Origin: Areca catechu
Lineage: Eukaryota; Streptophyta; Magnoliopsida; Arecales; Arecaceae
Reading direction: 5' to 3'
DNA: 64,000 nucleotides
Assembly: GCA_021397845.1 (NCBI GenBank)
Contig: CM038048.1
Coordinates: 35,276,727-35,340,726 of the forward strand
Position numbers and translations under genes: made by a program. The notes beneath the pieces were generated by a model. That model saw only the letters and a program-made list of their open reading frames with translations, was not told the origin of the DNA and ran no database searches. Position 1 is the stretch's first letter. Every line of letters starts with the position of its first letter. Positions 1 through 11,262 of this stretch are shown in pieces.

Positions 1-3
1 TCA

Positions 4-16
4 TTGGTATCAGAGC
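4..16 (+). other. Primer-binding site of Copia-1
   Basis: The bases ttggtatcagagc match the standard plant retrotransposon site complementary to the 3' end of initiator methionine tRNA (tggtatcagagc). It lies at the very start of the window, which places the 5' LTR immediately upstream. Confidence 0.93.
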
Positions 17-1530
17 AGGTTGCATGTGTAACCTATTCCTGTATGCATTTTTTATATTAAAATTGGTTTAATTTAATAATGTATCCATATTTCTTTTTGG
101 AACCTAGTTGAGACCTTCACCATGATCGTGTGTCTTTGACACGATGCAGATCGTCTGTGTTGGCCTCTTCAGAAGGATCCTTAAAGAATTTTTAAAATTA
201 AAAATTTTTTAATTTGATGATACATGTTATAGGGCATGTTTTATATGGATATGAAATATTTGTAAAATTTGAATCTTGATGCATGATTAGTTATGTAAAA
301 ATGTTTTACATTGTGACTTAATTAAAAATTATTTTAATTAAGTGTTTGGCTTATTAAAAAAAAATTTTAGGTTTATGAAATCTAATACAATTTGCATAAG
401 CCATTTTGGGTTAAATTGGGTTAGCTGACTAGTTGGGTTCATCACTGGGTTAGACCTAAGTTTAGTTGAACCGGATTACAAGAAGATTAAACAAAAGTTG
501 TTTAAGGCCCTTCTTTAGAACTATCTAATAGTTAGATTAGTTGATCCGTTCTTCTAAAATGGATCCAATTAGTGGCTCAGTGGATGCCCGAGTCTTTAGG
601 ATAGTATGATCGAGTTTGGTAAACCGACTAGTGTCGAGGTAGGTTTGGCATTGTGATCATGGTTGTATGAGGCTACCTCTTTCCTGGCCAACTTGGTTGG
701 TGTCTAGGAAAGATGGTTAATGGCGGATACTCACCCATGATCTCACCTACCTGGCTAGTCGAGTCGACCAGAACTGATTGGAAAAGCTCAATGACACGAG
801 TTAACCCATGTCACCCAGGTTGATCGGTCTGACTGATCTATAGGTGCCCATGGATCATTTGTTGATTTATTTCAACCCTCCTGGAATCTGATTGATTTAG
901 TGGGAGGATGATCCATGTCCTTGTCTTTTTCTTCTGTCACAACTAAAAAAATCCTCTAAAATTATTAGGTCCTTAAAAAGACACTGTCAAAGAGTTGACA
1001 GTGTCTTAGCCTCCTATTAAGTTGGATAGAAATGTATCCACTAGCTTGGTGTGCATCGGCAGTTCCATAGAACGGGTATACATCCGGTGACTGGAATTTC
1101 TATCTGATCGATGATGGTTCAGTGCAACCTCCTAAACGGGACCAGGTGGGCCGGCCATAGTCGGGCTTGGTCTTTAGTTAGCTGGAAGCATTGGATTTGT
1201 CATTTTAATGGTTGGACCTAACCAGAGACCCGCAATAGGAGGCCCCAAGGCTGATTGGGGTGTTCTCTGGGGCAAAATGAAATACTGAAAATTGTTTAGG
1301 GAAACAATTGGTTTACGAACCTACCTTTAGGCTCGTATGGGTGAGCTGGCCATAGTCGGGCTCATGCGAGGCCTATTGGATTTCAGTACCCACTTGAAAA
1401 TGTGTTTTCACGGATTGGAGTTAGAGGCTACCAATCTGAAAAATTAGTAGGAGAAACCTTTAGACTAAAGTCCAAGTCTTTTGGTTAAATTATTAATTCA
1501 TACACTAATTTGGTCTTATTTTCTTTTCAA
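17..1530 (+). other. Untranslated leader of Copia-1
   Basis: About 1.5 kb between primer-binding site and gag with no convincing reading frame. It holds a module at about 660-775 that recurs in the leaders of five other elements in this window. A second stretch around 1340-1370 (gagctggccatagtcgggct) has a diverged counterpart on the minus strand of the Copia-3 leader near 52650-52690. Leaders of LTR elements usually carry dimerisation and packaging signals; that role here is inference. Confidence 0.75.
660..775 (+). other. Shared leader module, Copia-1 copy
   Basis: Contains in order cctggccaa, ttggtgtctaggaaag, a segment with atggttaatgg, then cacctacctggc. The same ordered words occur in the leaders of Copia-2, Copia-3, Gypsy-1, Gypsy-2 and the Athila-like element. 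Closest to the Copia-3 copy. Function unknown. Confidence 0.75.
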
Positions 1531-2436
1531 ATGTCTTCAAATTTATCGCTCCGGTCACTTCTCAATAATGAGAAGTTAAAGGGTCACAACTTCGATAGTT
1601 GGTATAGAAGATTGAGAATCGTTCTGGAGCATGAACGGATCCTCTATGTGATAATGGATCCGGCACCTGAAATCCTTCCCGCTAATGCACGGAGTGCGAT
1701 CAGAGACGCTTACCTGAAGTGGGTCTCTGATCGGACTACTATCCGGTGCATTATGTTAGCAGCGATGAATGACGAGTTCAGTCACAAATTCGAGGAGGCC
1801 CAACCTGATGAAATCCTTCAAAAGTTGAAGGAATCCTTTGGCACCCCGGATGATGTAGAACGGTACAAAGTGTCTTGTGCCATCTACAATTCCAAGATGT
1901 CGAATGGTGGTTCAGTCACTGATCATGTATTATACATGATCGAGCTGATTGAAAAACTGGGCAAACTCGGATGCCCCTTGCACGAGCAGCTCGGCAAGGA
2001 TGCGATCCTGAATTCTCTTCCCTCCTCCTATCTTGATTTTCTCGATCATTATAGAATGAATAAGCCTGCAGTCAACTACCATGGTCTTTTGGGGTTGCTG
2101 CAGACTTTTGAGAAAGACTACCAACTGAATAAAGGGGTGGTGAATTTAGTGGGAGGAAGTAGAGGTCGTCGTCCCTTTAAGAAAGGGAAGAAGAAAATAA
2201 ATAAAAAGAGAAAGAAGGTGCAGAATGCTCCTGGCCCTAGTCAGACCAGGAAGTATAAGGCTGATCAATCTTCTGCAGAGTGTTTCTACTGCAAGAAGAA
2301 GGGACACTGGAAGAGGAACTGTCCTCTTTATATTGCGTCCCTTGATCCGAACAGGCCAAGAAAGCAGAAGTCTACTGAACAAGGTATTTATATGATAAAA
2401 CCTTGTAATTACTCTATTGTTGATACTGCTAACTAG
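1531..2436 (+). pseudogene. gag: Copia-1 gag
   Basis: Structural capsid protein of the element. I take the ATG at 1531 (product starts MSSNLSLRSLLNNEKLKG); the frame upstream has no earlier ATG. The N-terminal NEKLKGHNFDSWYRRLR block is the usual start of plant Copia Gag, followed by the helical UBN2-type capsid region. A basic stretch (KKGKKKINKKRKK) precedes a complete zinc knuckle of CX2CX4HX4C form (CFYCKKKGHWKRNC, about codons 251-264) for RNA binding. About 300 codons are open. The frame ends at TAG 2434-2436, directly before the protease motif, where related proteins read tryptophan; I therefore treat this as an inactivating stop, although a readthrough stop cannot be excluded from sequence. 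Confidence 0.88.
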
Positions 2437-3900
2437 GTATTGGATACTGGTAGTCCAATTCACGTTTGTAATTCGTTACAGGGACTTCTAGTTAGCAGAA
2501 GATTTGAAGATGGAGAACAGTTTCTGAGCATCGGGAATGAAAATCGTGTTCCAGTACTGGCGGTCAGAGTCTTGCATCTTGTCTTTGAGTCTTGTACTAT
2601 CGAACTAGTCGACTGTCACTATTGTCCTAGTTTCATTATGAGCATAATCTCTGTAGGCCTTTTGGCCAATTGTGGTTTTGAACTATCAATAAAGGAGATT
2701 TTTGCAATGTTATTTTGAATAACTCTGTTATAATGAAAGCTAGATTAAATAATGGCATATATGTACTATCAAGGCCTGTTAGTGTAATGTACACTTCTAG
2801 CAAACGTCCAAGACTAGATAATGTCAACGATTTGTATCTTTGGCACTGTAGGCTGGGTCATATTAACCAAAATAGGATAAACAAGATGCGAGGAGATGGA
2901 TTCCTCGAGGTCAGTGATTCTGAATCACTGTCCATTTGTGAATCCAGTTTACTTGGTAAAATAACCAAGTCACCTTTTACTGGAAAAGGTAAACGAGCTA
3001 CATAACTTCTAAGTCTAATACATACTGATGTATGTGGACCGATGACAGTTAGTGCCAGAGGAGGATACAAATATTTCATTACTTTTACAGATGACTTTTC
3101 AAGGTTCGGTTATGTCTTCTTAATGAGACATAAGTCTGAGTCATTTGAAATGTTCAAACGATACCGTAATGAAGTAGAAAAGCAAACTGGAAAAAGTAGT
3201 AAAACCCTTCGATCTGATCGAGGTGGTGAATACTTATCTGGTGAATTTTTGACATATCTTGAGAAGAATGGAATTCTCTCTCAGTGGACTCCTCCAGGAA
3301 CACCACAGTTGAATGGTGTGTCCGAAAGGAAGAATCAAACCTTGTTGGACATGGTTCGATCCATGATGGGCTTTGCAACTCTGCCGCTATCCTTTTGGGG
3401 ATATGCGCTTCAAACAACCTGTTACTTGTTAAATAATGTTCCAAGTAAGTCTGTTGTCTCCACTCCGTATGAGATGTGGAATGGACGTAAACCCTCAATC
3501 TCACACCTTCGGGTTTGGGGTTGTCCGGCTTACGTAAAGCGTTTAGACTCAGACTAACTTGGTCCAAGGTCTGATCGGTGTTTTTTCATTGGTTATCCTA
3601 AGGAAACCAAAGGATATTTCTTCTATTTGGAGAATGAACAAAAGGTGTTCATTGCTCTTAGAGCTATCTTTTTGGAAAAGGAGTTCCTTGGAGAAGGAAC
3701 TATAGCCTCTAAGATTGAACTTGATGAAGTTCAGCCAATAGAAGAACCTGCACACTCTAAGGACATCGTAGAACCAGCTGTGATTGAATCACACCCAGAA
3801 CCCATTAGGAGATCTGGTAGAATACCGCGTCAGCCGGACAGATACTACAGTTTCTTGGTCCGGGATGGCGATCCCATTGAGCTCGATGAGAATAATGAGG
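2437..3900 (+). pseudogene. pol: Copia-1 protease and integrase
   Basis: Starts with the aspartic protease motif VLDTGS (2437-2454), then a pre-integrase zinc-binding block (LWHCRLGHINQNRI; CESSLLGKITKSPF) and an integrase core. The catalytic triad is visible: Asp at 3027 in HTDVCGPM, Asp at 3216 in RSDRGGEY, Glu at 3324 in GVSERK. The conserved C-terminal WGCPAYVKR block lies near 3520. Breaks: a frameshift near 2705-2715, a TAA at about 3003 and a TAA at about 3556. The integrase catalytic residues survive, but the polyprotein cannot be made in one piece. Confidence 0.9.
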
Positions 3901-5474
3901 ATCCGATCACCTATATGGATGCTCTTCAGAGATCTGACTCTGAGGCATGGCTTAGAGCCATGCGATCCAAAATGGAGTCCATGGAAATCAACAATGTTTG
4001 GACATTGGTTGATCCGCCTGAAGAAATAAAATCCATCAGGTGTAAATGGATCTTCAAGAGGAAAAGGGGCGCAGATGGGAAGGTAGAGACCTATAAAGCT
4101 CGTCTGGTTGCCAAGGGGTATCGTCAGCGATATGGTATCGATTATGACGAGACTTTCTTCCCTGTGGCAATGCTCAAGTCCATTCGGATCATGCTTTCTT
4201 TGGCAGCATATTTTGATTCCGAGATCTGGCAGATGGATGTCCGAACCGCTTTCCTTAATGGGGAGCTGGAAGAGGAGGTGTATATGATACAGCCTGAAGG
4301 GTTCACATCCACAGATGAATCAAAAGTATGTAAGTTGTAGAGGTCCATTTATGGATTCAAGCAAGCATCTCGAAGTTGGAACATACGGTTTGATAGTTGT
4401 ATCAAATCGTATAGCTTCGTTAGGAACGGAGAAGAACCGTGCATCTATAAATGGGTTAATGGTTCTGTGATTGTATTCCTAGTACTGTATGTTGATGACA
4501 TTCTCTTAATCGGGAATGATGTCGCAGCATTACAAGGAATAAAGGTCTGGTTATCATCTCAGTTCTCCATGAAGGACTTGGGTGAAGCTTCTTACATACT
4601 AGGTATGAAGATCTATAGAGATAAATCTAAGAAGCTTTTGGGATTGTCCCAGTCTACGTACATTGACACCGTGCTGAAACGGTTCAGCATGGAAAATTCC
4701 AAGAAAGGCTATCTCCCGATAGGTTCTGGAATTACTCTTTCCAAGAAGGATTGTGCGACAACTCCTGAGAAAAGAGAGCGCATGAGTAGAGTACCTTATG
4801 CTTCTGCAGTAGGCTCTATCATGTATGCTATGACTTGTACTAGACTAGACGTGGCATACTCACTAGGAGTAGTGAGCAGATACCAGTCTGACCCAGGTGA
4901 GGCGCATTGGAAGGTGGTTAAGTCCATCCTTAAGTATTTGAGAAATACTAAAGATCAATGGCTGATTTATAAAGAACCTGACTTGAAACTTGTGGGGTAC
5001 TCTGACTCCAGTTTCCAGTCGGATAGAGATGATAGCAAGAGTGTGTCAGTGTTTGTATTTACCCTGAATGGAGGAGCGATATGCTGGAAAAGTTCCAAGC
5101 AGGCAACTATTGCAGACTCGGTATATGAAGCAGAATACATTGCCGCATCAGATGCAGCAAAGGAAGCTGTGTGGTTGCGAAAGTTCCTTGGAGAGCTAGG
5201 GGTGGCACCTTCCCTAGATGGTCCTGTTCCGGTGTATTGTGACAGCACTGGAGCAATTGCTCAAGCTAAGGAGCCTAAAGCTCATCACCGCACCAAGCAC
5301 ATACTGTGGTGCTACCACCTCGTACGAGAAATCATGGAACGAGGCGACATCAATCTTCTGAAGATCGATGGAAAAAAAAATTTGGCCGACCCCTTCACTA
5401 AAGCCCTCGGAATAAAAGAGTTCGACTATTGTAAATGGGAAATGGGTATTAGATACTCTTCTGATTGGCTTTAG
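3901..5474 (+). pseudogene. pol: Copia-1 reverse transcriptase and RNase H
   Basis: Copia RT is recognised by the opening block NNVWTLVDPP, then CKWIFKRKRGADG, YKARLVAKGYRQ, WQMDVRTAFLNG and the catalytic box YVDD at 4488-4499. RNase H follows with GYSDSSFQSD, EAEYIAASDAAKEAVWL, CDSTGAIAQAK and ADPFTKAL. The final codons end at TAG 5472-5474, just before the polypurine tract, as in intact elements. One in-frame TAG at about 4338-4340 separates the RT fingers from the YVDD region. The 335-codon part from 4467 to 5474 is still open, so the RNase H half is the best preserved piece of the element. Confidence 0.92.
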
Positions 5475-5486
5475 TACAAGTGGGAG
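5475..5486 (+). other. Polypurine tract of Copia-1
   Basis: The bases tacaagtgggag lie between the RNase H stop codon and the 3' LTR. Copia-2 has gtgcaagtgggag and the 8124-10500 fragment has ttaagtaggaga at the same place. It primes plus-strand DNA synthesis. Confidence 0.8.
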
Positions 5487-7800
5487 TAGTTGGGAATTGT
5501 GTCCCAAAGCCAATCGCCTAGGTTGTAGGCGGTTGAGCTAAGTATTGTACTCTTTCTTTGAATTAATAAAATATTAATTTTGGCAGCTCATCACATATTG
5601 TATTTCCCTGAAATGAACTCTTTCCATGTGATGAAGTCCTTAGGACTACACTGACTTCGATACAGAGAGGATGTATCGAGTGGTCCTTAAACCTTGTTCA
5701 CAACCAAAGGATATATTATACTGGATGGCAATATATCAAGTATAGGTTGTTGTAGTTCACATCGTTTGGTTGTCCTCTTAACCAAATGAGTGTGGTGACA
5801 CTGATGTGATCTACAAGTGGGATATGTGATATCTTATTGAACATGACTCCGTGCAGCCCCTTTCTGCCAAAGGGATACTCACGATTGGATATGGGTATAT
5901 GTGTCCCTCTGACTTGAGGTCATCACGGTAGCTTGCAAGCAACTCCTTGTGCTTTGGTGCCGACTACCCGAATTTCTAATCCGGTGATGGAAGGTTTCTG
6001 GGTACAGGCAAGTACTTGTGGAGCAGTGATGGACCAAGATGGAATTGACCTGTCCAAACAGTTTGGATTGAATGTCTCGCAGTATCTCAATTTAGCAAAT
6101 CCTTGGCCGGGGTAGTCCTAGTGAGGAGTCACTGGGCTTGCAAGGTTGACACACGTAGTTGACTGACTTAGTCTGGGTTGGCAGCCCAATCTCAGTCGTC
6201 TTGAGCATTAGAGGTCAAAGGGATGAATTAGATGGTAACCATATGCCAGAGGTTTGATAGTTTTCTCCCGCATCTTCGACCTATCCGAATGCCCGGACCC
6301 ATTGCTAGATGGTTTCCTGTGCTGGTACTAGAATTGTTCTAGTGCTACCATTTAGGTTCGAACCTATGAGGTCACACGCCACAGAGGATTACTCTCTGAT
6401 CCGGATAGCGATTACGATTGGAAATCATCTCGGTTTTATGGTCATAGTATTTTTTGAGCACTTTTTTCTCTGTCTTACCTTTGTCTGTGTCAACCAGAAA
6501 TTGTTCCGGGTTGACCAGGATTGCACCACAATTTTTTTGAATCAATTTTGAACTGATTCGGAGCTCATTTTGGCCTCCAATTGGTTGTGAACCAATTTTA
6601 ATCCCTTGAACCAATTTTATTGGGTTTGAACCGATTCAATTGGATTGAACCATCTCTTGGTTTAAATGGATTTGGACTGGTTAATTGAACCAGCATTTGC
6701 TTTTCTACCGTGTAACCGGTTTACATGTTGAAATCCAAGCGCCTGGAAACCAAAACGACCGAACGAACCTTACATCGCTGGGCGTCTCTTCCTCTCCCCA
6801 CCCGCTGCTTTAAACCTTGTATAATGGCTATTTAATTGGAAGAACGGCAGCCACTGCCTCTTGATTTCTCAGCCTCCCTGCCTTTCCCTTTTCCCTGCTG
6901 TCTTTAAAAACATCTATCCCCTGTTTCAGCGAAAAAGATAAACAGCAAGTTTAAACCGGGCGTTGTTCTTCTTTTTGAAAGGCTGAGTGAGATCTTTCAT
7001 TTTGATAGATCATTCCTTCATTTCATTGAGTATTCTTTGGGCTGGGTTTTAGAGTGTTTGAGGGAGAGAAACAAGGCCATTTTCTTTGTTGTTTCTTGTG
7101 CTCAAATCTACACTGCAGCAAAGGTGTGTTGCTGCCATCTACCTATGACTGTGTCTCCTTCCAGCGGCTAGCACCGCGTGTGAAGGCGGATCCGAGAGCC
7201 CCGGGTGTGTCTTCCCTCTAGAGGGAGTACTCTTCTACTCCTGGGAGCAAGCAAGGCGAGCCGAATTTGCTGCTGTTGCTCCAAACGCGAAGAAAGAAGC
7301 TGCTGTCCTGTTCTGTAGCAAACTTCTGGCAGCAGATTTTGGGTGAATTATACACCATTTTTGCTGGTTTTTGCTTGCAGATCTCGGTGGCAAAATGAAG
7401 ACCACTTCATCCCCTTGCTGTAGCTTTGATTCGGGAGGAAACGGAGGTCCAGAAGGTGGTATTCCGACGATGTTTTGAAGTCCCAAAAACAGAGTTTCAA
7501 ACATTCTAAGGAAGAAGAAGGCTGGAATAGTTTTATTCCAGCTATTCCAACCTATTCCAGGTTTATTCCAGAGTTATTCCAGAGTTATTCCAGGTGGAAT
7601 AAAGGTATGTATAAATAGATTTATTTGTTTAATTTTTTGCAAATATTTTATGTTATCATACATGCCTACATGCAACATGAATAGGTTAGGTTCTGGGTGG
7701 AGCTGTTTTCCGTTGCGAAAATTTTTAAAAAAGTTTTAAAATCCATTCTGCTCTCGTTGCTATTTGAATGCCTAGTGTAGGATCATGTCAAACCACCTGC
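5487..7800 (+). repeat. 3' LTR of Copia-1
   Basis: Begins right after the polypurine tract with tagttgggaattgtg; the expected TG start seems to be mutated to TA. Contains LTR-style AT-rich and promoter-like sequence (for example ttgtataatgg near 6818) and an attccag-rich repeat at 7530-7605. The end is not fixed because the 5' LTR is outside the window; since the window begins with tca, candidate ends are tca at 7790 or 7814. Short open frames inside it (for example 7235-7504, minus) show no known domain. Confidence 0.75.
7528..7605 (+). repeat. attccag-rich short direct repeat in LTR
   Basis: The words ttattcca, attccagg and attccagag repeat about seven times with spacing of 10-15 bases, the last followed by the partial complement ggaataaagg. 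It sits close to the 3' end of the LTR, a region expected to be part of the transcript. Confidence 0.8.
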
Positions 7801-7814
7801 AACTATTTCTTTCA

Positions 7815-8110
7815 GAAGTTGATCTTAAAGTTGAGTGTAGTTCTTGTGATACAGCAATTGGTGCCACTTTATTATGATAACACTTGAGCTATTGCACAAG
7901 CTAAGGAACCAAGGTCTTATCAAAAGTCCAAGCATATTTTAAGGTGCTTCCATCTTGTTTGTGAAATCATTTATAGATAAGATGTGATTTTAGAATGAGT
8001 AGATACAAAGAACAACATAGCAGATCCATTCACTAAGGCCCTTCCTCAATAGCAATTTGATCACCATTTAAATTATATGGAAATTAAATACAAGGATGAT
8101 TTGCTTTAGT
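7815..8110 (+). pseudogene. Copia RNase H C-terminal fragment
   Basis: A decayed tail of Copia RNase H. Recognisable pieces are PLYYDNT, AIAQAKEPRS, QKSKHILRCFHLV and NNIADPFTKALPQ, interrupted by stop codons near 7885 and 7995. It closely resembles the RNase H tail of Copia-2 (29302-29730, minus), so it belongs to that family. Only about 100 codons are present; the rest would lie to the left of Copia-1, outside the window, if Copia-1 inserted here. Confidence 0.85.
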
Positions 8111-8123
8111 TTAAGTAGGAGAT

Positions 8124-10500
8124 TAAAAGAATAGTACCTTGAAAGCCAATTATACTTTTTATATATTAGGGGTATGACTATAAAATTCTTCTAACTTATG
8201 TATGATATTAATAAAAGATATTTTGTTTCATCATATGCTGTATCTTATACGTTGTTATTTTTAATATTATGATGAACCCCATATATTAGGACAATAATTT
8301 TAGGATTATGATAGAGTTCATAATAATGAGACTTAAGATTTTATAAATTCTAATCTAAAATATATCTAGTCAAAGGATCATCGAGTCAGGGATCGATGTT
8401 TCTGAAGAGACTGGCACATCTTATGTATGTTCGATGGAGAGAGTGGTTAGTCTCATGACCATTTATGTAGGGATACTAATATAAGGATGTAGGTGCTCAT
8501 TAGGGATGAGTTTATAGAATTGATCCATCATGAGAACATCTTATGGAAGTCTTATTTACTTGTCAAAAGATGATTATCTTAGTGGAAGTTATGCAAGTGA
8601 TCCTTAGACTTGAGATCACCATGGTATCTTACACACATGAATCCATGTTTTGGTTCATACTCATTCATGACATAGTCATGTATGGGATATTCATGGATAT
8701 GGTGAATTGTGTATGAAGGTTATGAGTAGGTCAACAAAAAATCAATCACTCCTAGTAAGAGGAGTATTTATCTCATGTAATCTTATCAAATGATGACTTA
8801 GAAAATCTTTGATCAAAGCAAGATAAAATTAGAAAAGGATTTCTAATTTTTCATCAATCAAGTCTTCATTAGTGATTTGAGGTTTGAATGAATAAAGTAT
8901 GAGGGTTTGATAATTTTCTATACCTAACACTTATTCGAGACAAGGAAAGATTGAAGGATTGAATTATACAATAACTTATCACTAAAGGGTATTTTTGTAA
9001 TTTCTATTAAATTTTTTCTTCTTCTGGATAGGCATGACATGTTGCTAGATATCAATTATATCTTGTAGGTTTTAATGAATTAAATTGATTGAATTTATGA
9101 GTCAATTTGAAAGATAGTTCAAATTGGCATCTAGGGTTAGCTTGATTTTACATAACTTGATTAGTTAATTTCTAATCAAACTAAATTATCATAAACCTAG
9201 ACCTACTACTAACTAGATGAAGATCCCAAAGGGTCACACACATTAAGGAACTAATAAAGAAATTTATTTATATTTTTATTAGGGTCGTAAGATCCTAATT
9301 GGCTAGCTAATTAACATACTAGCATATGTTAGCTAGCGTAACTCCTAACCTAATTAGATTGGGTTTAAATGCTTACTATTTAGGCTAACTAATTTGAGTA
9401 AAACTTAAATTAGGTTAAGCTTTAAGTAGGGTAGCCAAATTAAGATTTATCCTGATTTTGTAGCCTTTATCCATGTATTAAACCAAGAGTCCCAAGGGCT
9501 TCAGACTCTTCATGCCAATATTGGCATGCGCACATATTAAGGGGTGTAAAAGAACTTTAAATCACCTTTTTAGTGATAAAGCTTAGCTTCTATGCTCTCT
9601 CATCCACGCCCAATTAGATTGGATTTGACTGGTCAATTTGAGAAATTATGGGCATGATTTCATGTTGGTGTATGAAGGGATGCGATGCTTAGGATATATG
9701 GTGCATGGGATGGACTAGAGTCCTACTTATCAATCACTTTTTCTAGATAAGACTCTCTAGTTTATATGCCTATTGGGGTATTGGACCAAGTTTTTAATTG
9801 TTAAATTAAAAACTAATTCTCAGCTATTTCTCGAAGAGTTGCGTTAAGCAACTCTTGGAGCAAAATATTTGTAAAACAACATATGTTTCACTTTGCATCT
9901 TTCTATTTAGAGACTCCTTCTTGAAGGGTCTTATCTGATATATTAAATATCATATTTGGGTATGATGAAAGGGTGCTTTAAGAACCTCCTCTCTTCCTAT
10001 TTAAAGGCTTTGGTGATTGAAATCAAATCATCTAAAGTTTATCTTGGCAACTCTCTTCTTTCCCTTGTTAGGACAAGTCTTTTATTTTAAGATAAGTTTG
10101 CCATTTTAAGACAAGGGCTTAGAAAGAGAATTAGAAAAGATAGTAGGTTAGTAAAAGAGTTTTCAAAGAGGTTTTGAGGTACTCTTCAAAAAGAAAAAGG
10201 CCCTAGAAGAGAAGAAAGGCTGCTAAAGGAAGAAAGGCTGCCGGGAAGAGTTTCTAGTCAAGCAAGTAAGAGGAGTGCTTCCTTGATCCAGTTCTTGTGT
10301 GGATTATCTCTAGAAGGCATACACTTATATGCCTAGTGGAATAAAGGATATTAGCATTACAGATATTGTTCTATTTTCTAATATTTTTCTTTGTTAATTG
10401 AATGATCAAGGGATCCTGGGTCTAGGATTTTGGTTGACTAGGATTTCAAGGATTAAAATTTTGAAATCCAGCCTTTCACTTTGCAATCATAACCCTACAT
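8124..10500 (+). repeat. 3' LTR of an older Copia (Copia-2 family)
   Basis: Follows a polypurine tract (tttaagtaggagat) and matches, in the opposite orientation, the two LTRs of Copia-2. Shared stretches include the start (gaaagccaat), the segment near 8290-8800 with catgaatccatg and tttggttcatactca, and the end, where gaaatccagcctttcac corresponds to gaaatccacgcttccgc before the terminal ccctaca. Length is about 2377 bp against 2452 bp in Copia-2. It is AT-richer and more diverged, so probably older. Together with 7815-8110 it is the 3' end of one element. Confidence 0.85.
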
Positions 10501-10990
10501 TTATAAATCTTGCCAAAGATGGGATCTCCTTCCTATATTTTGCACTTCACTTGGAATGTTTGGATTTAGATTCTTTTGGGAGTTAAATATCAAAAGCCTC
10601 ATGATCCAAGTAGAGCACAAAATCCCTATAGATGAAGTAGTCTCTCTAGTGTTCCAAAGTTTGGGCCATATTGTAAAATTTAATGTCATCAGTGGAATAG
10701 TGTTGTTTAGCATCATTTTAGCTTCTCACAAAAGTAAGACACTAGGTGTCCTTTGTGGCTAAGAAATCGTCCAATCATAAATATAAGAGGCATCACATGA
10801 GGCTTCAAAAAACTTTTCAAAGTCAAGTAGGCATAGGATTTGTACTTCAGTCTTGCATTGCCTGATGTCTTAAAAATTTCAATTAGTGATCTTAGTCCAT
10901 TCAAAGATTCCCTTCTTTATATACTTGGTGATCAGAGCCACCATTGTGCTAAAGTTATGCATGAACTTGTCTTGGCTTAAGGGATTGATT
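10501..10990 (-). pseudogene. Gypsy reverse transcriptase-RNase H fragment
   Basis: Read on the minus strand this is the end of a Ty3/gypsy RT and the start of RNase H: FMHNFSTMVALITKYIKKG, a degraded FEWTK block, the LVSYFCEKLK block (normally VAFFSEKL), a YST block and RDFVLYLDHEAF, then NSQKKLN. Several stops and frameshifts interrupt it. It begins abruptly at the end of the adjacent LTR (10500), so the left part was lost or separated when that Copia inserted. The closest relatives by eye are chromovirus-type pol proteins. Confidence 0.8.
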
Positions 10991-11262
10991 TTGATAATTA
11001 CAAAATAAATGAGTATGTTACTAATACTTGTACATTTTGGAGCACTTTAAGTTGTTTTCTAGGGAAGCCTTAGAATCTTGAACATTTAATGAAACATGGA
11101 GAAGCTTAAAGGATCAAATTTTCAAAGTTGGAGACAAGTTAGAAGATGTTTAGAGATTTTTGAATCATGGGTGCTGACTCCAATTGGCCAAAAGTTGACC
11201 CTTGGTTGTCCATTAGTCAAAATGATGAAGTTTCATCATTCTAGGTATAGGAGTCGAACCTA
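10991..11262. other. Unassigned spacer
   Basis: No convincing gene. A short plus-strand frame at 11096 begins MEKLKGSNFQSW, which resembles the first residues of Copia Gag (NEKLKG-NF-W), but nothing after it supports a Gag and the frame closes at 11287 inside the CACTA-like repeats. It could be a tiny Gag relic or chance. Confidence 0.4.

Larger units (their letters stand above)
1..7800 (+). mobile_element. Copia-1: Ty1/copia LTR retrotransposon, nearly complete
   Basis: Reads in the order primer-binding site, long leader, gag, protease, integrase, reverse transcriptase, RNase H, polypurine tract, 3' LTR. Integrase before reverse transcriptase is the Ty1/copia order. The first three bases (tca) are probably the last bases of the 5' LTR, which lies outside the window. 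The long leader (about 1.5 kb) and LTR of about 2.3 kb fit large-LTR plant Copia lineages, but I cannot assign the clade without a tree. The coding part has several stops and one frameshift, so it is not autonomous. The right edge is uncertain between about 7790 and 7814; just beyond it an older Copia RNase H tail begins, which suggests Copia-1 inserted into that element. Confidence 0.9.

Noticed and set aside
7235..7504. 89-codon minus-strand frame in the Copia-1 LTR
   Set aside because: No known domain; within an LTR and overlapping promoter-like sequence.
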